Source: Bryoerythrophyllum caledonicum (Eukaryota; Streptophyta; Bryopsida; Pottiales; Pottiaceae). Taken from it: DNA of 64,000 nucleotides. The notes beneath the pieces are model-generated. The model was given only the letters and a program-made list of their open reading frames with translations, did no database searches and was not told where the DNA came from. Shown here piece after piece: positions 44,406-55,905 of this stretch. The DNA lies in contig OZ020517.1 in assembly GCA_963971425.1 (NCBI GenBank), positions 18,504,904 through 18,568,903 on the forward strand, read 5' to 3'. The first letter of the stretch is position 1; each line of letters begins with the position of its first letter. The position numbers were made by a program, and so were the translations under genes.

Positions 44406-45302
44406 AAGGTATGCACTATCCATCTTCAATCTCGCAAACAGTTATCTGTGCTCAATCTGCATCGAACATGTGACTGATTTATGCCTCGGTGGATTCTGGG
44501 TAGATGGCGGTAGAGGATACTTCACTTTTGCTCGTGGTGTATAATGTCGTTGCGGCCAATCACAATGATTATTGGATGAGCATGAAAACAAAATGAGCCC
44601 GGTGTTGTTAGGATTTTAGGAGCTTACAACAATTTATTGCAGCGATGCCAGCCTCCTCGGTGATGAGCGTGCGCTGTGAATCTATTGATTCGTCATCTGC
44701 TTGAACTCTCTAGCGTTGCAGGTTAGCGCTCGAATGGTGTTCGATCTAATGTGATCCAGCTTCATTCGTAGTGGTTTGAATAAACTTGTCGCTTTGTACA
44801 AGATTATTTTAATGTCACTTTTATCGGTTTTTTAGTTCTGAGGCTCTCTGAAATTGTTGTTTTACTGGCTATCACAGTCACTTACCAGAAAAGTATGTGT
44901 TATGAATTGTGTGGTCATACACCTTTAGTAGGATATAGTTGCGGTCTTACTAGATGTTCAGTTTGCAGGCAACAATTGCATTAAAGCGCTTCTGTCTGTT
45001 CCTCTTGCGTTTTGGCAGAGTTTGTTTTTACAAAAAAACGAAGGACTAGTGCGACTTCTCCATCATCAATCGTGTCATAACCTAAGGATCACGCAATTCC
45101 GAGATGATAAAGAACCAGTAGATTAGCTCAACATCATCTCTATCATATCGGTGCAGGTCACATTATCCTTTGTTAATATAAATTAACAAATAATATATTA
45201 AATATATATTAATAATAACATTAATTAATTATAATAATTATTATATAATTATATAATTTTGAAATATAATTACTTATAAAATTATAATAATAATTTAAAT
45301 TT

Positions 45303-46191
45303 TGAAGCAGCAAGAGCTTCAAGAGCAATCCGCCTCCCTCGCCTAGTCCAACACCAACCTCTGGAAGCGGATAGTGAAGCATGAAGAAGACCTGCAGGTT
45401 GCCAAACGGAATGCCGAGATAGCAAGGGAGAAGGCATATGCTTCCGGGCGAGCCCTGGCTGAGGTTAAAGCTGCCCTCAGCTTTCCAACGGACACGGTGA
45501 ACGGGGCCCTCCTCTACAATAGGAGTCTGGAAGGGATGGACGCGAAGAACCTCGACAAGATCATCCAGTTCCTGATGGATCATGGCAAAGAGATGGACAA
45601 AACCTGGACCAAGATGCACGATTGGTGGCCAACATGAAGTCACAGAAGTCCAAGGCTTGTGGGACGCAATTGCCGGAAGAGTTGCTGCCAGCACCTACAA
45701 CGGCAGGGTCATCCGGAACCAAGTCCGGACCTGCGATCGGAGCAGCAACGGAGGGGGTCATTGACTTGGCCGCGATCATAGAGGAGGCAACACCGGCCCA
45801 ACAAAAGAGAAGCACCCCTCCCTTCTTCACTCTTACACCCAAGTGGAGAAGCTTTATGCCCCCCAAGGTGTCCAAGGCCCCTCTTGTTTCCGTCCAGCTC
45901 TCGTCAGAGTCCCCGTCACCGGAGGTACCACCGCAGGTTACGACATCGGCAGTCCAAGCGACCAAAGGGATGGAGGTTAGTCCGAGCGTCAGCCTAAGAG
46001 ATCTATCAGCTCTCCCGCTGTCTCCGGCACCCACCTCGTCTCCGACAACACCCCCGGCTCCGACCCCGCCTTCCGGATCGAAGGAGCGGGAGACGGCTAC
46101 AACGCCGGTACAAACAGAGCCGGAACAAACTCCAGAGGAACTCACCCCTAGGCGTAGGAGTCTTAGGAAGAAGAACCAGATAACTCCGTAG
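45303..46191 (+). pseudogene. Coiled-coil plus Pro/Ser-rich ORF, one frameshift (retroelement-like)
   Basis: The first part (45303-45637) is a charged helical stretch (HEEDLQVAKRNAEIAREKAY, then MDAKNLDKIIQFLMDHGKEM) with an early in-frame stop. The second part (45622-46191) is in another frame and is Pro/Ser/Thr-rich, ending in basic TPRRRSLRKKNQITP. At about 45590 a one-base shift would join MDK to NLDQDARLVANMKSQKSK, which reads naturally across the two. It resembles gag-like or accessory ORFs of plant mobile elements but has no zinc knuckle. It ends about 10 bases before the inverted-repeat element starts, so the two may belong together. Confidence 0.4.
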
Positions 46192-47307
46192 TTGTAGTTC
46201 TTTTTAATTCGGGTTCAAGGTAGCGATTAACGATCCGGCTCCAAACTGCACTCGGCTACTACTCCGGAAATATAGGAATTTTTAGCTCGTCCGGAGTTTT
46301 GAAATCCCGGGAATTTTGGATCTGAGATCCGGGAAACGCGGACAGCTTTTGACATGTAAGTAGAGTATGGGCCGAGCACTTTTTAGTACGACAGCTCCAT
46401 ACTTCTCAATTTAGAAACTAGGATAGGCTAGGGTCTTGGTTATCATTTAGTTCGAGGAGCCTTTGAGGTTCCTCATCTTTGTTCTCCTTGGTATGAAAAC
46501 TCTGCTCACTTAATAAACGTGATTCTTCTTCATGTTCTTGTTCTCGTGCGTCTTAGTTGCTCTGCCTTGTGTAGGACGGATCCGTTCTGTGTGGTGTAGG
46601 TACTAAACAGGTTATCCGGAGTGGATAGTAGTGTGGTTCTTGCTTGTGGGGGCTGGTTGGGATTTGGTATTGGAGAGCGCCCGGAAGAGCTAGAGAGGAG
46701 CTTAGGGAGAGGCCTAATACTCTTCAGGGTTGGAGGAAGCCAGGAGGGGAAGAGGGGCTGCAGTGAAGATCACGTCATCTCAAGGGTGCGGAGCAACTTT
46801 GCGTGAACCCGGACGCCGGTCGCACCTGGTGTCTTCCCCTACACCTGGGAAAAGGCCTACCGCCATGATCTAGAAAGAACTTGGCTAGGATACATTGCCC
46901 CCTCTCCGGCATGACTGCATCTGTAATCCTCCGGAATGTCATTGTAGTGGAAATCCCTGCTCTGTGTGACCGCGTCCGAATGACGGTCTGGATGTTGTGA
47001 GAGAAAGGGCCTAAGCTACAGCACACCTCTACCGGATAGCGATCTAGACAAGTGGGTAGTCCAGCCACTTTAAGTCACGGAATAGTGGGAAATCCAACCA
47101 CTTTAATTCATTGGATTAGTGGACTTCCGGCCACTCGTTAAACCATCCCGAGCATCTCTAGGTTCGAGGCACAGTAAAAGTTTGTCTCCAATTCGGTATC
47201 TGGAAACTTGTTCCGGAACCAAATATAGAGGATGCCGATAGACTATTCGATGTGCTTCACGCGTGGTACATGATATCTGGAGCTCTATTTGAGAAAGGTT
47301 TTAGGCC

Positions 47308-48468
47308 ATGTCTAGTTGGCTTGTATGGTGGCACTTCAGATATCGTCAATGGGGTGGATTCATGACCACGGTAAGACATATGCTTTTTCATTTCTGTACG
47401 TTACACAATGAGTCATTTTCTTCCTTGATGCTTGGTTTCTGACTCATCGTTGCTTTATTGCAGAACATGTCCGCCGATGAACTAGCCGAGATGCCTTCTT
47501 GCAATCTAGCAGAGATAGTGCACAACAAGTGGAAGCAAGCCTCTGGAAACCAAGGGGCAGACTTATACGTCGCCACCGTAGACGACTACGTACGCGGATT
47601 CATCAAAGTTATTAACTATCACCAATTTCTAAAAGGCGACGTTGGTAGGACGGGTCCTAGCAAGGATGAACTAAAGCTTAGAGTAGCCGAGAGAAAGGCT
47701 CAAAGGACGGGTGACCCTAGCGTCCTAAAGGACTCTATGTTGCAAATGTCGGGGGCAGCGGAATTCTGTATTCGCACAACAAACAAGACCGGTGAAGAGG
47801 TATTTGGCTCACGGAAGTGTAAGCCAAACATGCGAGTCGGTGTTGATGATGAGTCACACCAACCGGATAAAGTAAACTTCTCTCGACCTCGCCATTCTTC
47901 CAGACCTCTAGGAACTTCTACAAATCCTTTGCCCATTATCAACGAAGGCAACGGCGTTGCTGATGACGAGGATGTCGTTGGCGGATGTAGCGTTTTTGAT
48001 GATGATGTGTCTCCCACACGACCAAGACTTGTGACACCGTTGGCGTCTCCAATTTGCAGAGTTGGTTTGCGCCGCGTCACATCGGTGCAAGAAACTCATG
48101 TTCAGTTGACAGAGTGGCATATTGCCCGTTTGCCGAAGAATTCTGTGAAGGCTTGTTGGGCACAACGCTCGACATCAAAGAAGAAATGTGAGGAGAAGAT
48201 TGTCAGGGGTGGGAAGGCAACTCCGGCACCAGCATACGCTGGTTTTTATTGTCACCCAAAGAAAAATGTCTTAGAGACAATGGATTTCTACTTTTGCAAC
48301 GATGACATTGAATGGTGTGTGAAGGGTACGAGGCGGCTACCCGTAGTTCAATACAAAAAGGGCCAGGATAGGCCTCCAATCCCAAATGTATGGCCTGTCA
48401 TGGTGGATACTAAATTGACCCGTGGCGAGATTGAGGATCTTGAAGCGGCTGGATTTCAACTCCTATAG
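47308..48468 (+). CDS. Transposon-encoded protein of unknown function, two exons
   Basis: Exon 1 is 47308-47370 (MSSWLVWWHFRYRQWGGFMT) and exon 2 is 47464-48468. The donor ACG|gtaaga and acceptor tattgcag|AAC join in phase 0 to give about 355 aa. Exon 2 begins MSADELAEMPSCNLAEIVHN and continues KWKQASGN, then DLYVATVDDYVRGFIKV and GPSKDELKLRVAERKAQRTG. I associate these phrases with proteins repeated many times in bryophyte and lycophyte genomes, that is, mobile-element genes. I recall no assigned activity. A Cys/His set (AGFYCHPKK, DFYFCNDDIEWC) near the C terminus could bind zinc. Upstream exons may be missing. A related basic stretch after the stop (48523-48690) suggests a C-terminal extension lost by mutation. 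Confidence 0.5.
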
Positions 48469-49074
48469 AAGTAGCAAGTTTCTCCAAGACGCCTATTTAC
48501 TAACGACAGACCTCCGAGAGACTTGAGTTCTATCCCAGTACCATCGAACGCCTCTAGAGTTCCGGCAAAGAGGGATGGTAAGACAGTGAAGCGTACCTCG
48601 AAAGTGAATAACGAGAAACAGAGGAAGTTTATGGGGTCTGTTGATTCCCTCAATGCTTCTATCAAAGCTGTGAGGATGCTCCCAGGACCCGGTTTAGGGT
48701 GTCACATTCCTCTCCTCTCTTACGGTGCTCCGCCCGAAGCTACTCGATACAAAGACCGTCACAGTGAAACCTCTCGGTACCAAGAGCTCATAGTGAAACC
48801 TCTTGTTACGAAAAGGTCACAACATAATCCAATATGTATTTCAAGTTTTTCAAAAAATGACTACAATTACCGTAATAAGGACCGCGGTATAAGGTTCCAT
48901 AATTGTCATAAACATAGTCAAAACAATAAAATTCCAAAAACAATATATGCTATTCTAAGATTATTCTAATAATATTGGAATCTTTATCAAATATACTAAG
49001 AATATTACAATATTCTTGGCTCTCCATGGCTGAATCTTTGCTCACCGCTCTCCGCTCGTCGCTCATGAACAAGC

Positions 49075-49285
49075 CTCCCTCCTCTCTCTCTGTCTCTGTC
49101 TCTCTGTCTCACTCTCTCTCTCTCTCTCTCTCTCACTCTCTCTCTTACTCTCTCACTCACTCACTCTCACTCTCACTCTCTCACTCTCACTCTCTCTCAC
49201 TCTCACTCTCTCTCACTCTCTGTCTCTGTCTCTCACTCTCACTCTCACCTCTCTCTCTCTCACTCTCTCTCTTACACCCTCTCTC
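49075..49285 (+). repeat. (TC)n / CACTCTC microsatellite
   Basis: About 210 bases of tctctctc and actctcac. The L/S-rich ORF over it is an artefact. It separates the internal gene from the right arm of the element. Confidence 0.9.
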
Positions 49286-50674
49286 TCTTCCTCTATCTCA
49301 AAATATAAAATATTTTTTAATTTTTTAATAAATATAAATTGTTATTATTAATATATATTATTGATTTAATATATTATATTATTTATTACAAATTATAATT
49401 CAAGCTATTAGCTTCTGGAATTGATTTCCGGACAACTAGAAAGAGAGTTTAGTTTAGTCTCTGTTTGTTCCTCAGAGATGGCTCTGGATGGTTAAAACGA
49501 GTGGCCAGAAGACCATTGCTCCTATCAGTTTAAGTGGCCGGATTCCCCACTGTCCTATAACTTACAGTGGCTAGACATCCACTCTTCCTACTTTGCTAAC
49601 CGGAAGATGGTTGTTGTTGCTGAATCTATACTCTCACAACATCCGGCTGGCCATCCGGACGCGGTCACACAGAAATAAATCCAAACTACAACGACATTTT
49701 GGTAAGTGCAACTGTGATTCCACCAAGCAAGTATCACCAATTAACAAAGAGTATTCCTTCTGGACCCATACAATAGGCTTTTTTCCCAGCCGCAGGGGTA
49801 GCTTCCGGCCTCAACCTGAATCGGGGTTCACACGGAGTCTGTGTGCCCTAGATACTACCAGGTCCACCTCTGCAATACGTTTCTTCCCCTCCTGGCTACT
49901 TTCGGACCGTAACGAGTATCAGGCTCCTCCTTGAGCTCATCTCTAGCTCTTCCGAGCGCTCTCCTGCTGCAAGTCCCAACCGGTCACCTCTAGTGCCAAA
50001 TACAATAACACTCACCACGGCAGAACTATTCTGCAACCCCACAAACCACAATGGATCCGCTCCTCAAAAAAAATACTCAGCACCAGAATATACAGCATGA
50101 TAATATATTGCTAGGCTAAAATGTTTTCAGCAAGAGAAAACAAGATGAGGAGTTCTCCAAGAAAACTCCCCCCTAAGTACTAACAAAGTCGGCTAATTTA
50201 ATCCTACCCTTATCTCGGGAAATCCGGAAAAGTGGAACCATAACGTCCGAAAGATCCGCTGGCCCACTAGCAAAGTCAATAATTCCAAAAAGACTTTGTC
50301 TTTTGGGAACCAAACAAACCAAAGGAAGATGCGATTATGCTTTAGCACTTTCGATAAGTCCAAAGGGCTGTTGGAAATTTTGGATCTGAGATCCGGAATT
50401 TCCCGGTTTCAAAATTTCTAGATTTCCTAAGTTTTCCTAAATCTGCTCATTAGTAGCCGGGTGCAACTTTGAGCCCCATCGTTAGTCGCTACTAAGTCCA
50501 ACTGACTAAAATTCCTACTAAAATTTCTAATATATATCTATAGATTATTAATATATTATAATCTACATCTATAAAAGAATACAGGATGAAGAACGCGTCG
50601 AATGGATGAACAATCCTTTTGGATGAACGCGGTGATGAAAAAATAACTTTTGGATGAAAAGCGAGACGCAGTTA

Positions 50675-51049
50675 GGGTTTGATGTGATCTACAAGACGGA
50701 CCTGTCGGATGCGGATCCAATCAACGTGGTGTTCGTGGACATCGGGCACGCGAGCATGCAGGTTTGCATCGCGGCGTTCAAGAAGGGTCAACTGAAGATT
50801 CTGGGGCACGCGTTTGAGCGGAGCCTGGGCGGGCGCGACTTCGACGAGGTGTTGTTCGAGCACTTCACGGTGAAGTTCCGTAAGGAGTACAAGATCGACG
50901 TGAAGTCGAACACGCGGGCGAGCCTTCGGCTGCGGACGGCATGCGAGAAGGCAAAGATGATCCTGAGCGCGAACCCGATTGCGTCGCTGAACGTGGAGTG
51001 CCTGATGGACGAGAAGGACATGAGAGGGCAAATTAGGCGGGATGAGTGA
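50675..51049 (+). pseudogene. Captured fragment of HSP110/SSE-type HSP70 (HSP70-14/15-like)
   Basis: The frame encodes GFDVIYKTDL, then VVFVDIGHASMQVCIAAFKK, GQLKILGHAFERSLGGRDFD and EYKIDVKSN, then ECLMDEKDMRG. This is the end of lobe I and start of lobe II of the nucleotide-binding domain of the plant HSP110 subfamily (nucleotide-exchange chaperones), where IGHASMQV and SLGGRDFDEVLF are typical. Only about 125 of more than 800 residues are present. It is open but ends abruptly at RRDE. It lies inside Helitron H1, just after the 5' end, so it is a transduplicated fragment. GC-rich third positions contrast with the Helitron's own sequence. Confidence 0.85.
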
Positions 51050-51155
51050 GGCCTGCCGGGCGCTCCACCAGCTGCGCATTGTAGCTCACGGACTCCCCTC
51101 CCGTCACCCGCGTCTCCTTCAACTTCCCCCTTCCGTGAAGCTCCACCATGTAAGT
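51040..51155 (-). other. Possible further captured coding segment (minus strand)
   Basis: The minus strand reads MVELHGRGKLKETRVTGGES, then VSYNAQLVERPAGL, GC-rich and free of stops. It sits between the HSP110 and MYB-CC fragments in Helitron H1. Family unknown; too short to be sure it is coding. Confidence 0.25.
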
Positions 51156-51194
51156 TAGGGTTTAAGTCATTGTGGATTTCTACTCTCTAGGTTC

Positions 51195-51700
51195 AACAAG
51201 TGCTGCTGCCTCTACGGGGAGTCCAAAACCTTCCTCATCAGCAGCTAAAGCATGAGAGGCTGCATCAAAATCACGGTTGAGATGGACTCCTGAGCTGCAT
51301 GACAAGTTCGTCATTTCTGTAGCGCATCTTGGAGGAGCAAATCGTAAGCCACTTCCTGTTCCATGTTTTTCTTCCGTTTTTTCTGTTTCTTTTTTTCTTT
51401 TTTTCCTTTGAATATGTACAATGTTTGACATGCTGTTTTTCTTGGTGAAGGTGCAACTCCTAAGGTTGTGCTGAGGCTAATGGGTGTTCAAGGAATAACG
51501 ATCTACCATGTCAAAAGCCACCTCCAGGTTCGTGAACTGCTCCATGTTTGGTGGCGAAGCTTTTTGTGTCATGTTTGTTGTCTCCTGCCTACAGCGTATT
51601 TAAACTTGATGTTGTTGTGTTGACAATATGTTTCAGACGTATCGACTTGCAAAGTACATTGGAAAACATACATTGGAGTACAGGTTGGCGACGACGGGAT
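51195..51700 (+). pseudogene. Captured fragment of a MYB-CC (PHR1-type GARP) transcription factor
   Basis: Three exons with their introns: about 51195-51343 (ends RLRWTPELHDKFVISVAHLG, GAN), 51451-51527 (ATPKVVLRLMGVQGITIYHV, KSHLQ) and from 51637 (TYRLAKYIGKHTLEYR). Splice sites gtaagc, gtgaag|GT, CAG|gttcgt and tttcag|AC keep frame through the DNA-binding domain. The LRWTPELH, TPK-LR-MGV-GLT-like and YHVKSHLQ-YRLAKY motifs define the GARP domain of phosphate-starvation-response type regulators. An in-frame TGA lies upstream (AAKA then stop then EAASKSRL), and the coiled-coil domain is missing. Retained introns mean the Helitron captured genomic DNA, not cDNA. Confidence 0.88.
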
Positions 51701-51934
51701 TGGATTTAAGATCTGGCCTCCTGCACGGTGCCGTAGAGCATCATGAACGAGATTCCTCGCAGGGAGGTTGGCGACGACGGGATTGGATTTTAGATGCCGT
51801 CGCGGATTATCGACAGGGAGGACGATTATCGACGGCTGAAAAGTCATTCATATCCATCATCTTTGGTGACAAAGGGCACAAAATCATCATACAATGTCGA
51901 AACCTAAACCACACAAACTCATGGTTGTTCCGGC

Positions 51935-52030
51935 GTCCATCCGTCCGGTAGCATCCGTCCGTCCGGTAGCATCCGTCCGTCCGGTAGCATCCGTCCGTCC
52001 GGTAGCGTTCGTCCGTCCGGCTGTTTGTCC
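51935..52030 (+). repeat. 18-bp tandem repeat (atccgtccgtccggtagc)
   Basis: Four to five consecutive near-identical units, then degenerate gtccgtccgg units to about 52060. It lies within Helitron H1. The repetitive V/R/P ORFs are artefacts. Confidence 0.9.
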
Positions 52031-52927
52031 GATAAAGGCTACTGTCTGTCCAGTAGAGGATATTCCAAAATATTTCAATATATTCTAGAATATTTGGGAA
52101 TATTCATATAGATTTAGAGAATATTCTCTAGAATATTCTAGGCATCTGTCCGGTAAGGGTGTTGTCCGTCCTATCCGACTGTCCAACTATTCGTCCGTCG
52201 GCTGTCTTTGGGCCCTTGTCCGTCTATGTAGACAACCCTGCACAAACTGAGAAACAGACACACCAAAAGAATTCCAGATTTACTACGAACTCACAATCAG
52301 AAAGGTATCCTCTCCAGTATCAAGGCGAGCGAGTTGCATAAGTTCTAACACCTTCTGCTGCTTTGAAAATGCAATCACATCTCACCCATCAACAATATGG
52401 TAATCCGAAATCTCCAAAAACTCAATCCCAAACCTCCAACAAGAGCATCGACCCCCTGAAACCCTAATCTCAAACCTTGGAGATTAGTAATTCCTTACCT
52501 GGGTCAGGTTTGAAAAAACAAATATTGCTAGGTCAGCATGACAAGAAAAACCACCAAAAAAAAAGGACGGGATGAGGATGGGGACGGGAGACTGGAGACG
52601 AGGGACGGGGGACCAGGGACGGGGGACGGGGGGACAAACGATCCTTTTGGATGAATGCATAGATGAAAATGGAGCGTCGAATGGATGAACGCATAGATGA
52701 AAAATGCTTTTGGATGAAAAGCAAAAGTTAGGGTTTTGGATAAAATGAAAAACTAAAAGTTAGGATTTTGGATAAAAGGACGAGGCGGGGATGGGGACGG
52801 GGACAAGGATGGGGACGGGGGACAAGGACGGGGGGACGATGGATTGGAGGGAAAGGGCTAGGGGACGGGGAGGTGGGGACTCAACACCAAAAAATGTTGT
52901 GTCCGGAGGATACGGGTAACATTCTAG

Positions 52928-53080
52928 TATTAATATATTTTAATATTTATAATATAATAATAATAATATAATATTTATAATATAATATTTATAATATAAT
53001 ATTTATAATATAATATTTATAATATAATATTTATAATATAATATTTATAATATAATAATTATATTATTATATTTATAATA
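52928..53080. repeat. AT-rich tandem repeat between Helitrons H1 and H2
   Basis: Repeats of taatatttataatataa, about 17 bp, at least six units. This spacer is the only separation between H1 and the downstream Helitron array. Confidence 0.85.
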
Positions 53081-53194
53081 TCTCTTATTATAAAAGAATC
53101 TTGGATGAAGAACACATCTGATGGATGAACGCGTCGATGGATGAACGATCCTTTTGGATGAAAAACCGCAGGTTGGATGAAAACGAGCTTGACA

Positions 53195-53285
53195 CGGGCA
53201 TGATGTCCGGCATTGGCAACACCATGGCGTAGGGGCTGGCGTTCAATACGGGGTCGGCGGTGGCGCACCGCGCCGTGGAGTAATC
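53195..53285 (+). pseudogene. Captured CHCHD2-like fragment
   Basis: The frame reads MSGIGNTMA, a TAG, then GLAFNTGSAVAHRAVE. The GLAF-TGSAVAHRAV motif is characteristic of CHCHD2/MIC17-type mitochondrial CHCH-domain proteins just before the CHCH domain. The stop replaces the residue usually seen as Q before GLAF/GMAF, consistent with a CAG to TAG transition. The CHCH cysteines are not present. About 30 codons, inside Helitron H2. Confidence 0.7.
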
Positions 53286-53299
53286 GAAGTCCACGCTTC

Positions 53300-53525
53300 C
53301 ATGTGAATAATCTGCTCCCGAGCTTCGTACAAAACCGAGAGTTTGCATATGTCAAAATGCCGATGTCGGTCAAGAAAGGTTGCACAAGGTACGCCACCGA
53401 AATCTTCTTAACCTCGGACGCTCTAGATTAGTCGGAGAGAGAAAAATTATTCGAGACGCAAGGGTTTGAATTGCTCACCAACGGGAGCAGCATCTCGCAA
53501 TACATTTCTGTCAAAGGTGAAGTGG
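53300..53525 (+). pseudogene. Captured coding fragment of unknown family
   Basis: The frame reads NLLPSFVQNREFAYVKMPMS, VKKGCTRYATEIFLTSDALD, a TAG, then SEREKLFETQGFELLTNGSS and ISQYISVKG, ending at a donor-like AAAG|gtgaag. It is clearly coding in character, with one stop at a position where CAG is plausible. I do not recognise the parent protein. It follows the CHCHD2-like fragment, so Helitron H2 joined two different sources or two exons. Confidence 0.5.
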
Positions 53526-55204
53526 ACAAACCTTCCTGGTGATTTCGGAGCCAATTCCCTCTATTTTCACTGTTCTCTCATAGCTTAGGGTTCGCCTTTT
53601 GATTGGTTGCACAAAGTCATTTTCTCTGTTGGATCAGACAAAAGAAAACCATACTCTTGCAGGTTCTTTGTTATTTCCATTACATTCAAACCATTTGAGT
53701 TGTTTTAGCAAGCAATCAACCCAACACTCTATGAATCATGATGGCCTTTGGTTTTGTTGCTGATTTTCTACTACTCTTCCTGGAAAAAGAGACGCGTCGA
53801 TGAAAATCGCTAAAAGCTAAAAGTTGAAAGCTAAAAGTTAGGATTTTGGATAAAATGAAAAGCTAAAAGTTAGGGTTTTGGATAAAAGGATGGGGATGGG
53901 GGCGGGGATGGGGACGGGGACGGGGACGGGGACGGGAGACAAGGACGGGGGGACGATGGATTGGAGGGAAAGGGCTAGGGGACGGGGAGGTGGAGACTCA
54001 ACACAAAAAATGTTGTGTCCGAAGGACACGGGTACCCCACTAGTCTTTTATTATAAAAAAATTTAGGATGAAGGACGATCCTTTTGGATGAACGCGTCGG
54101 ATGTAAAACACGTCGAGCTTGGATGAAAAGTGATGCGAAAGTAAAACCTAAAAGTTAGGATTTTTGGATAAAACACTATAAGAAACCCGTGTTTTTTGTT
54201 ATGTCCTTAATCATGTCAGCGTGTTTTTTTGATGTCTTGGAGCTAGCCAGTAATGTCCCCGTGAACGTGAGGATGTCCACGCGTCAATAATGAACAGTGG
54301 AGGTGGGAGGGTCCCGAAACGCGCGTGCGAAATAGGAGACGCGATGATGTCTCCAACAGCGCGCCCGTCTCCGAAGACGTCATCGAGGACATCTTGGGTG
54401 ACGCAAAATTGCCACGCTGGCAGCGAACAAGCGTTTCACCTTAGGTAAGAATGTCGAAGTTACTGTTGTGCAAGGTAGAAAGCAGCCTAACGTTAAAAAA
54501 AACAACGAAACGGGCAGCGGTCTGCAAGAGGAGGAAAAAAAAGGCACGAGCCTTATAAAACTAGATTTTTTTTTTTAAAAATAAAAAATATAAAGTATAT
54601 AAAATTGAAGAATATTCTGATTATATTTATTAACTTTGATCCTCTGAAATTTTTTATTTGTCCACTTTGTATCAAAATGGTTTCCAAAATAAAATTTAAT
54701 TTTAAATATTAAAAATACAAAATATTAATTAATATTATAATAATATTTTATAAAAACTGATTATTCTGTAATTAAAGCGGACATATTAAATTCAGTATTG
54801 TATATTTAAATATTAAATAATATTTATTAATTAATATAATATTAAAATACCACTTTTCTACCAAAACCCGAATTATAAGGAATTTAGGGTGATTTTGTAA
54901 AGTCCTTGGTGGCTTACCCATGTGGACATATTATATATTTTGTAGTTTACAGCACTTCATCTACATGGCAAACACAATTCCATGTCGGACATGGTGACAC
55001 GTCATTTTGTGTATAGGTCCACGTCACTTGAGACATCCAATTGAAGATGTCTCGAGTAACGTCTACATGTCTTTGAGGACATCCCACAGAGACGTCTCTG
55101 AAAACATCAGCAGTGTTTGGCAAAACATTGACATGTCCTGGAAAACATCATCGTGTCTTGCAAAACATAGTAGGATGAATTTCGTCAAGTTCATTGGATG
55201 AATA

Positions 55205-55335
55205 GAGGCGGCGAGGGTTAGCTGCTCCAGCCATAGTTAGGTCATGGGGCGGCTAGGGTTAGCTGCTCCAGCCATAGTTAGGTCATGGGGCGGCTAGGGT
55301 TAGCTGCTGCAGCCATAGTTAGGTCATGAGACCTT
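55205..55335 (+). repeat. ~41-bp tandem repeat in the CACTA element
   Basis: Three units of ggcggctagggttagctgct plus ccagccatagttaggtcatg. Inside the CACTA element; no gene. Confidence 0.85.
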
Positions 55336-55389
55336 TAAGTAGAATTTGAGGTTGCACAAAGCTCACTTTGGCCTTCATTTCTCCAAGTA

Positions 55390-55565
55390 GTTAGAGTTTA
55401 GAATGTAGAGGTTGAGTTTTAGAGTGTAGACTGCGTTTACAAGTTAGAATGTTAGAATTTAGAGTGTAGAGGTTAGAGTTTTGAGTGTAGAGGTAAGAGT
55501 TTAGAGTGTAGAGGTTAGAGTTTTGAGTGTAGAGGTTAGAGTTTAGAGTGTAGAGGTTAGAGGTG
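55390..55565 (+). repeat. ~22-bp tandem repeat in the CACTA element
   Basis: At least six variants of gtagaggttagagtttagagt. The repeating TLNSNLY ORF on the minus strand is an artefact. Confidence 0.85.
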
Positions 55566-55784
55566 CAGTGTTGGACATGCAATGTGTTGTGAGCGACATA
55601 TAGACGTGACCATGTTGTAGAAGACGTATGCCGCAGCACTTAGGAAACGCAGGGACGTCTTTTGAAACATCCCCGTGTCTATGGAGACATATTTTAAATT
55701 GCGTGTATATCATATTACCACATTTGCAAGTAGGCCACTAAGCATGAATTTGGATGAATGTACATGTTACATGTAAGATGAGGT

Positions 55785-55905
55785 ATTCATGTCTTGTACT
55801 CATGTCTTGTACAACATACTCATGTCTTGTACAACGTATTCATGTCTTGTACAACATACTCATGTCTTGTACAACGTATTCATGTCTTGTACAACATCTC
55901 TTGAT
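55785..55905 (+). repeat. 22-bp tandem repeat in the CACTA element
   Basis: Five units of catgtcttgtacaacatact / cgtatt, alternating between two variants, so the higher-order unit may be 44 bp. Confidence 0.88.

Larger units (their letters stand above)
46200..50515. mobile_element. Inverted-repeat transposable element with internal gene, ~4.3 kb
   Basis: The left arm (about 46200-47135) and right arm (about 49490-50515) are inverted copies at roughly 70-75% identity by eye. Corresponding phrases are ggtagcgattaacgatccgg / its inverse near 50490, gagcgcccggaagagctaga / near 49950, gccaggaggggaagagg / near 49885 and tccagccactttaagt / near 49560. A palindrome ggatctgagatcc lies in both arms. 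Because the arms are inverted, they are not LTRs of one retrotransposon. A MULE-like element with very long terminal repeats, or two oppositely oriented LTRs, are the alternatives. Outer ends are not sharply defined. Confidence 0.55.
50562..52927 (+). mobile_element. Helitron H1 (2366 bp) with captured gene fragments
   Basis: 5' end TCTACATCTATAAAAGAATA preceded by A; 3' end GTGTCCGGAGGATACGGGTA then ACATTCTAG, followed by T. A stem of GTGTCC/GGAtAC sits about 15 bases before the terminal CTAG, one base decayed relative to the other copies. Just inside the 5' end is the family signature ggatgaagaacgcgtcgaat. Near the 3' end is a G-rich tract (ggggacggggacaaggatgg). It carries fragments of an HSP110-like gene and a MYB-CC gene, the latter with introns. 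A second G-rich tract and an aacgatccttttggatga block at 52560-52720 suggest an older 3' end was read through. No Rep/helicase gene is present. Confidence 0.85.
53081..54043 (+). mobile_element. Helitron H2 (963 bp)
   Basis: 5' end TCTCTTATTATAAAAGAATC after an A, followed by ggatgaagaacacatctgat. 3' end TGTCCGAAGGACACGGGTA then CCCCACTAG. The hairpin GTGTCC/GGACAC is perfect. The G-rich tract at 53885-53990 precedes the 3' end. It contains a CHCHD2-like fragment and an unrecognised coding fragment. The next base after its CTAG is the first base of H3. Confidence 0.88.

Noticed and set aside
46200-50515. LTR retrotransposon with LTRs at 46.2-47.1 and 49.5-50.5 kb
   Set aside because: The two arms are inverted relative to each other, and no reverse transcriptase, integrase, primer-binding site or polypurine tract is visible between them.
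51935-52030. CRISPR-like array
   Set aside because: Units are contiguous 18-bp repeats without unique spacers, inside a plant Helitron. The other tandem repeats in the window fail for the same reason.
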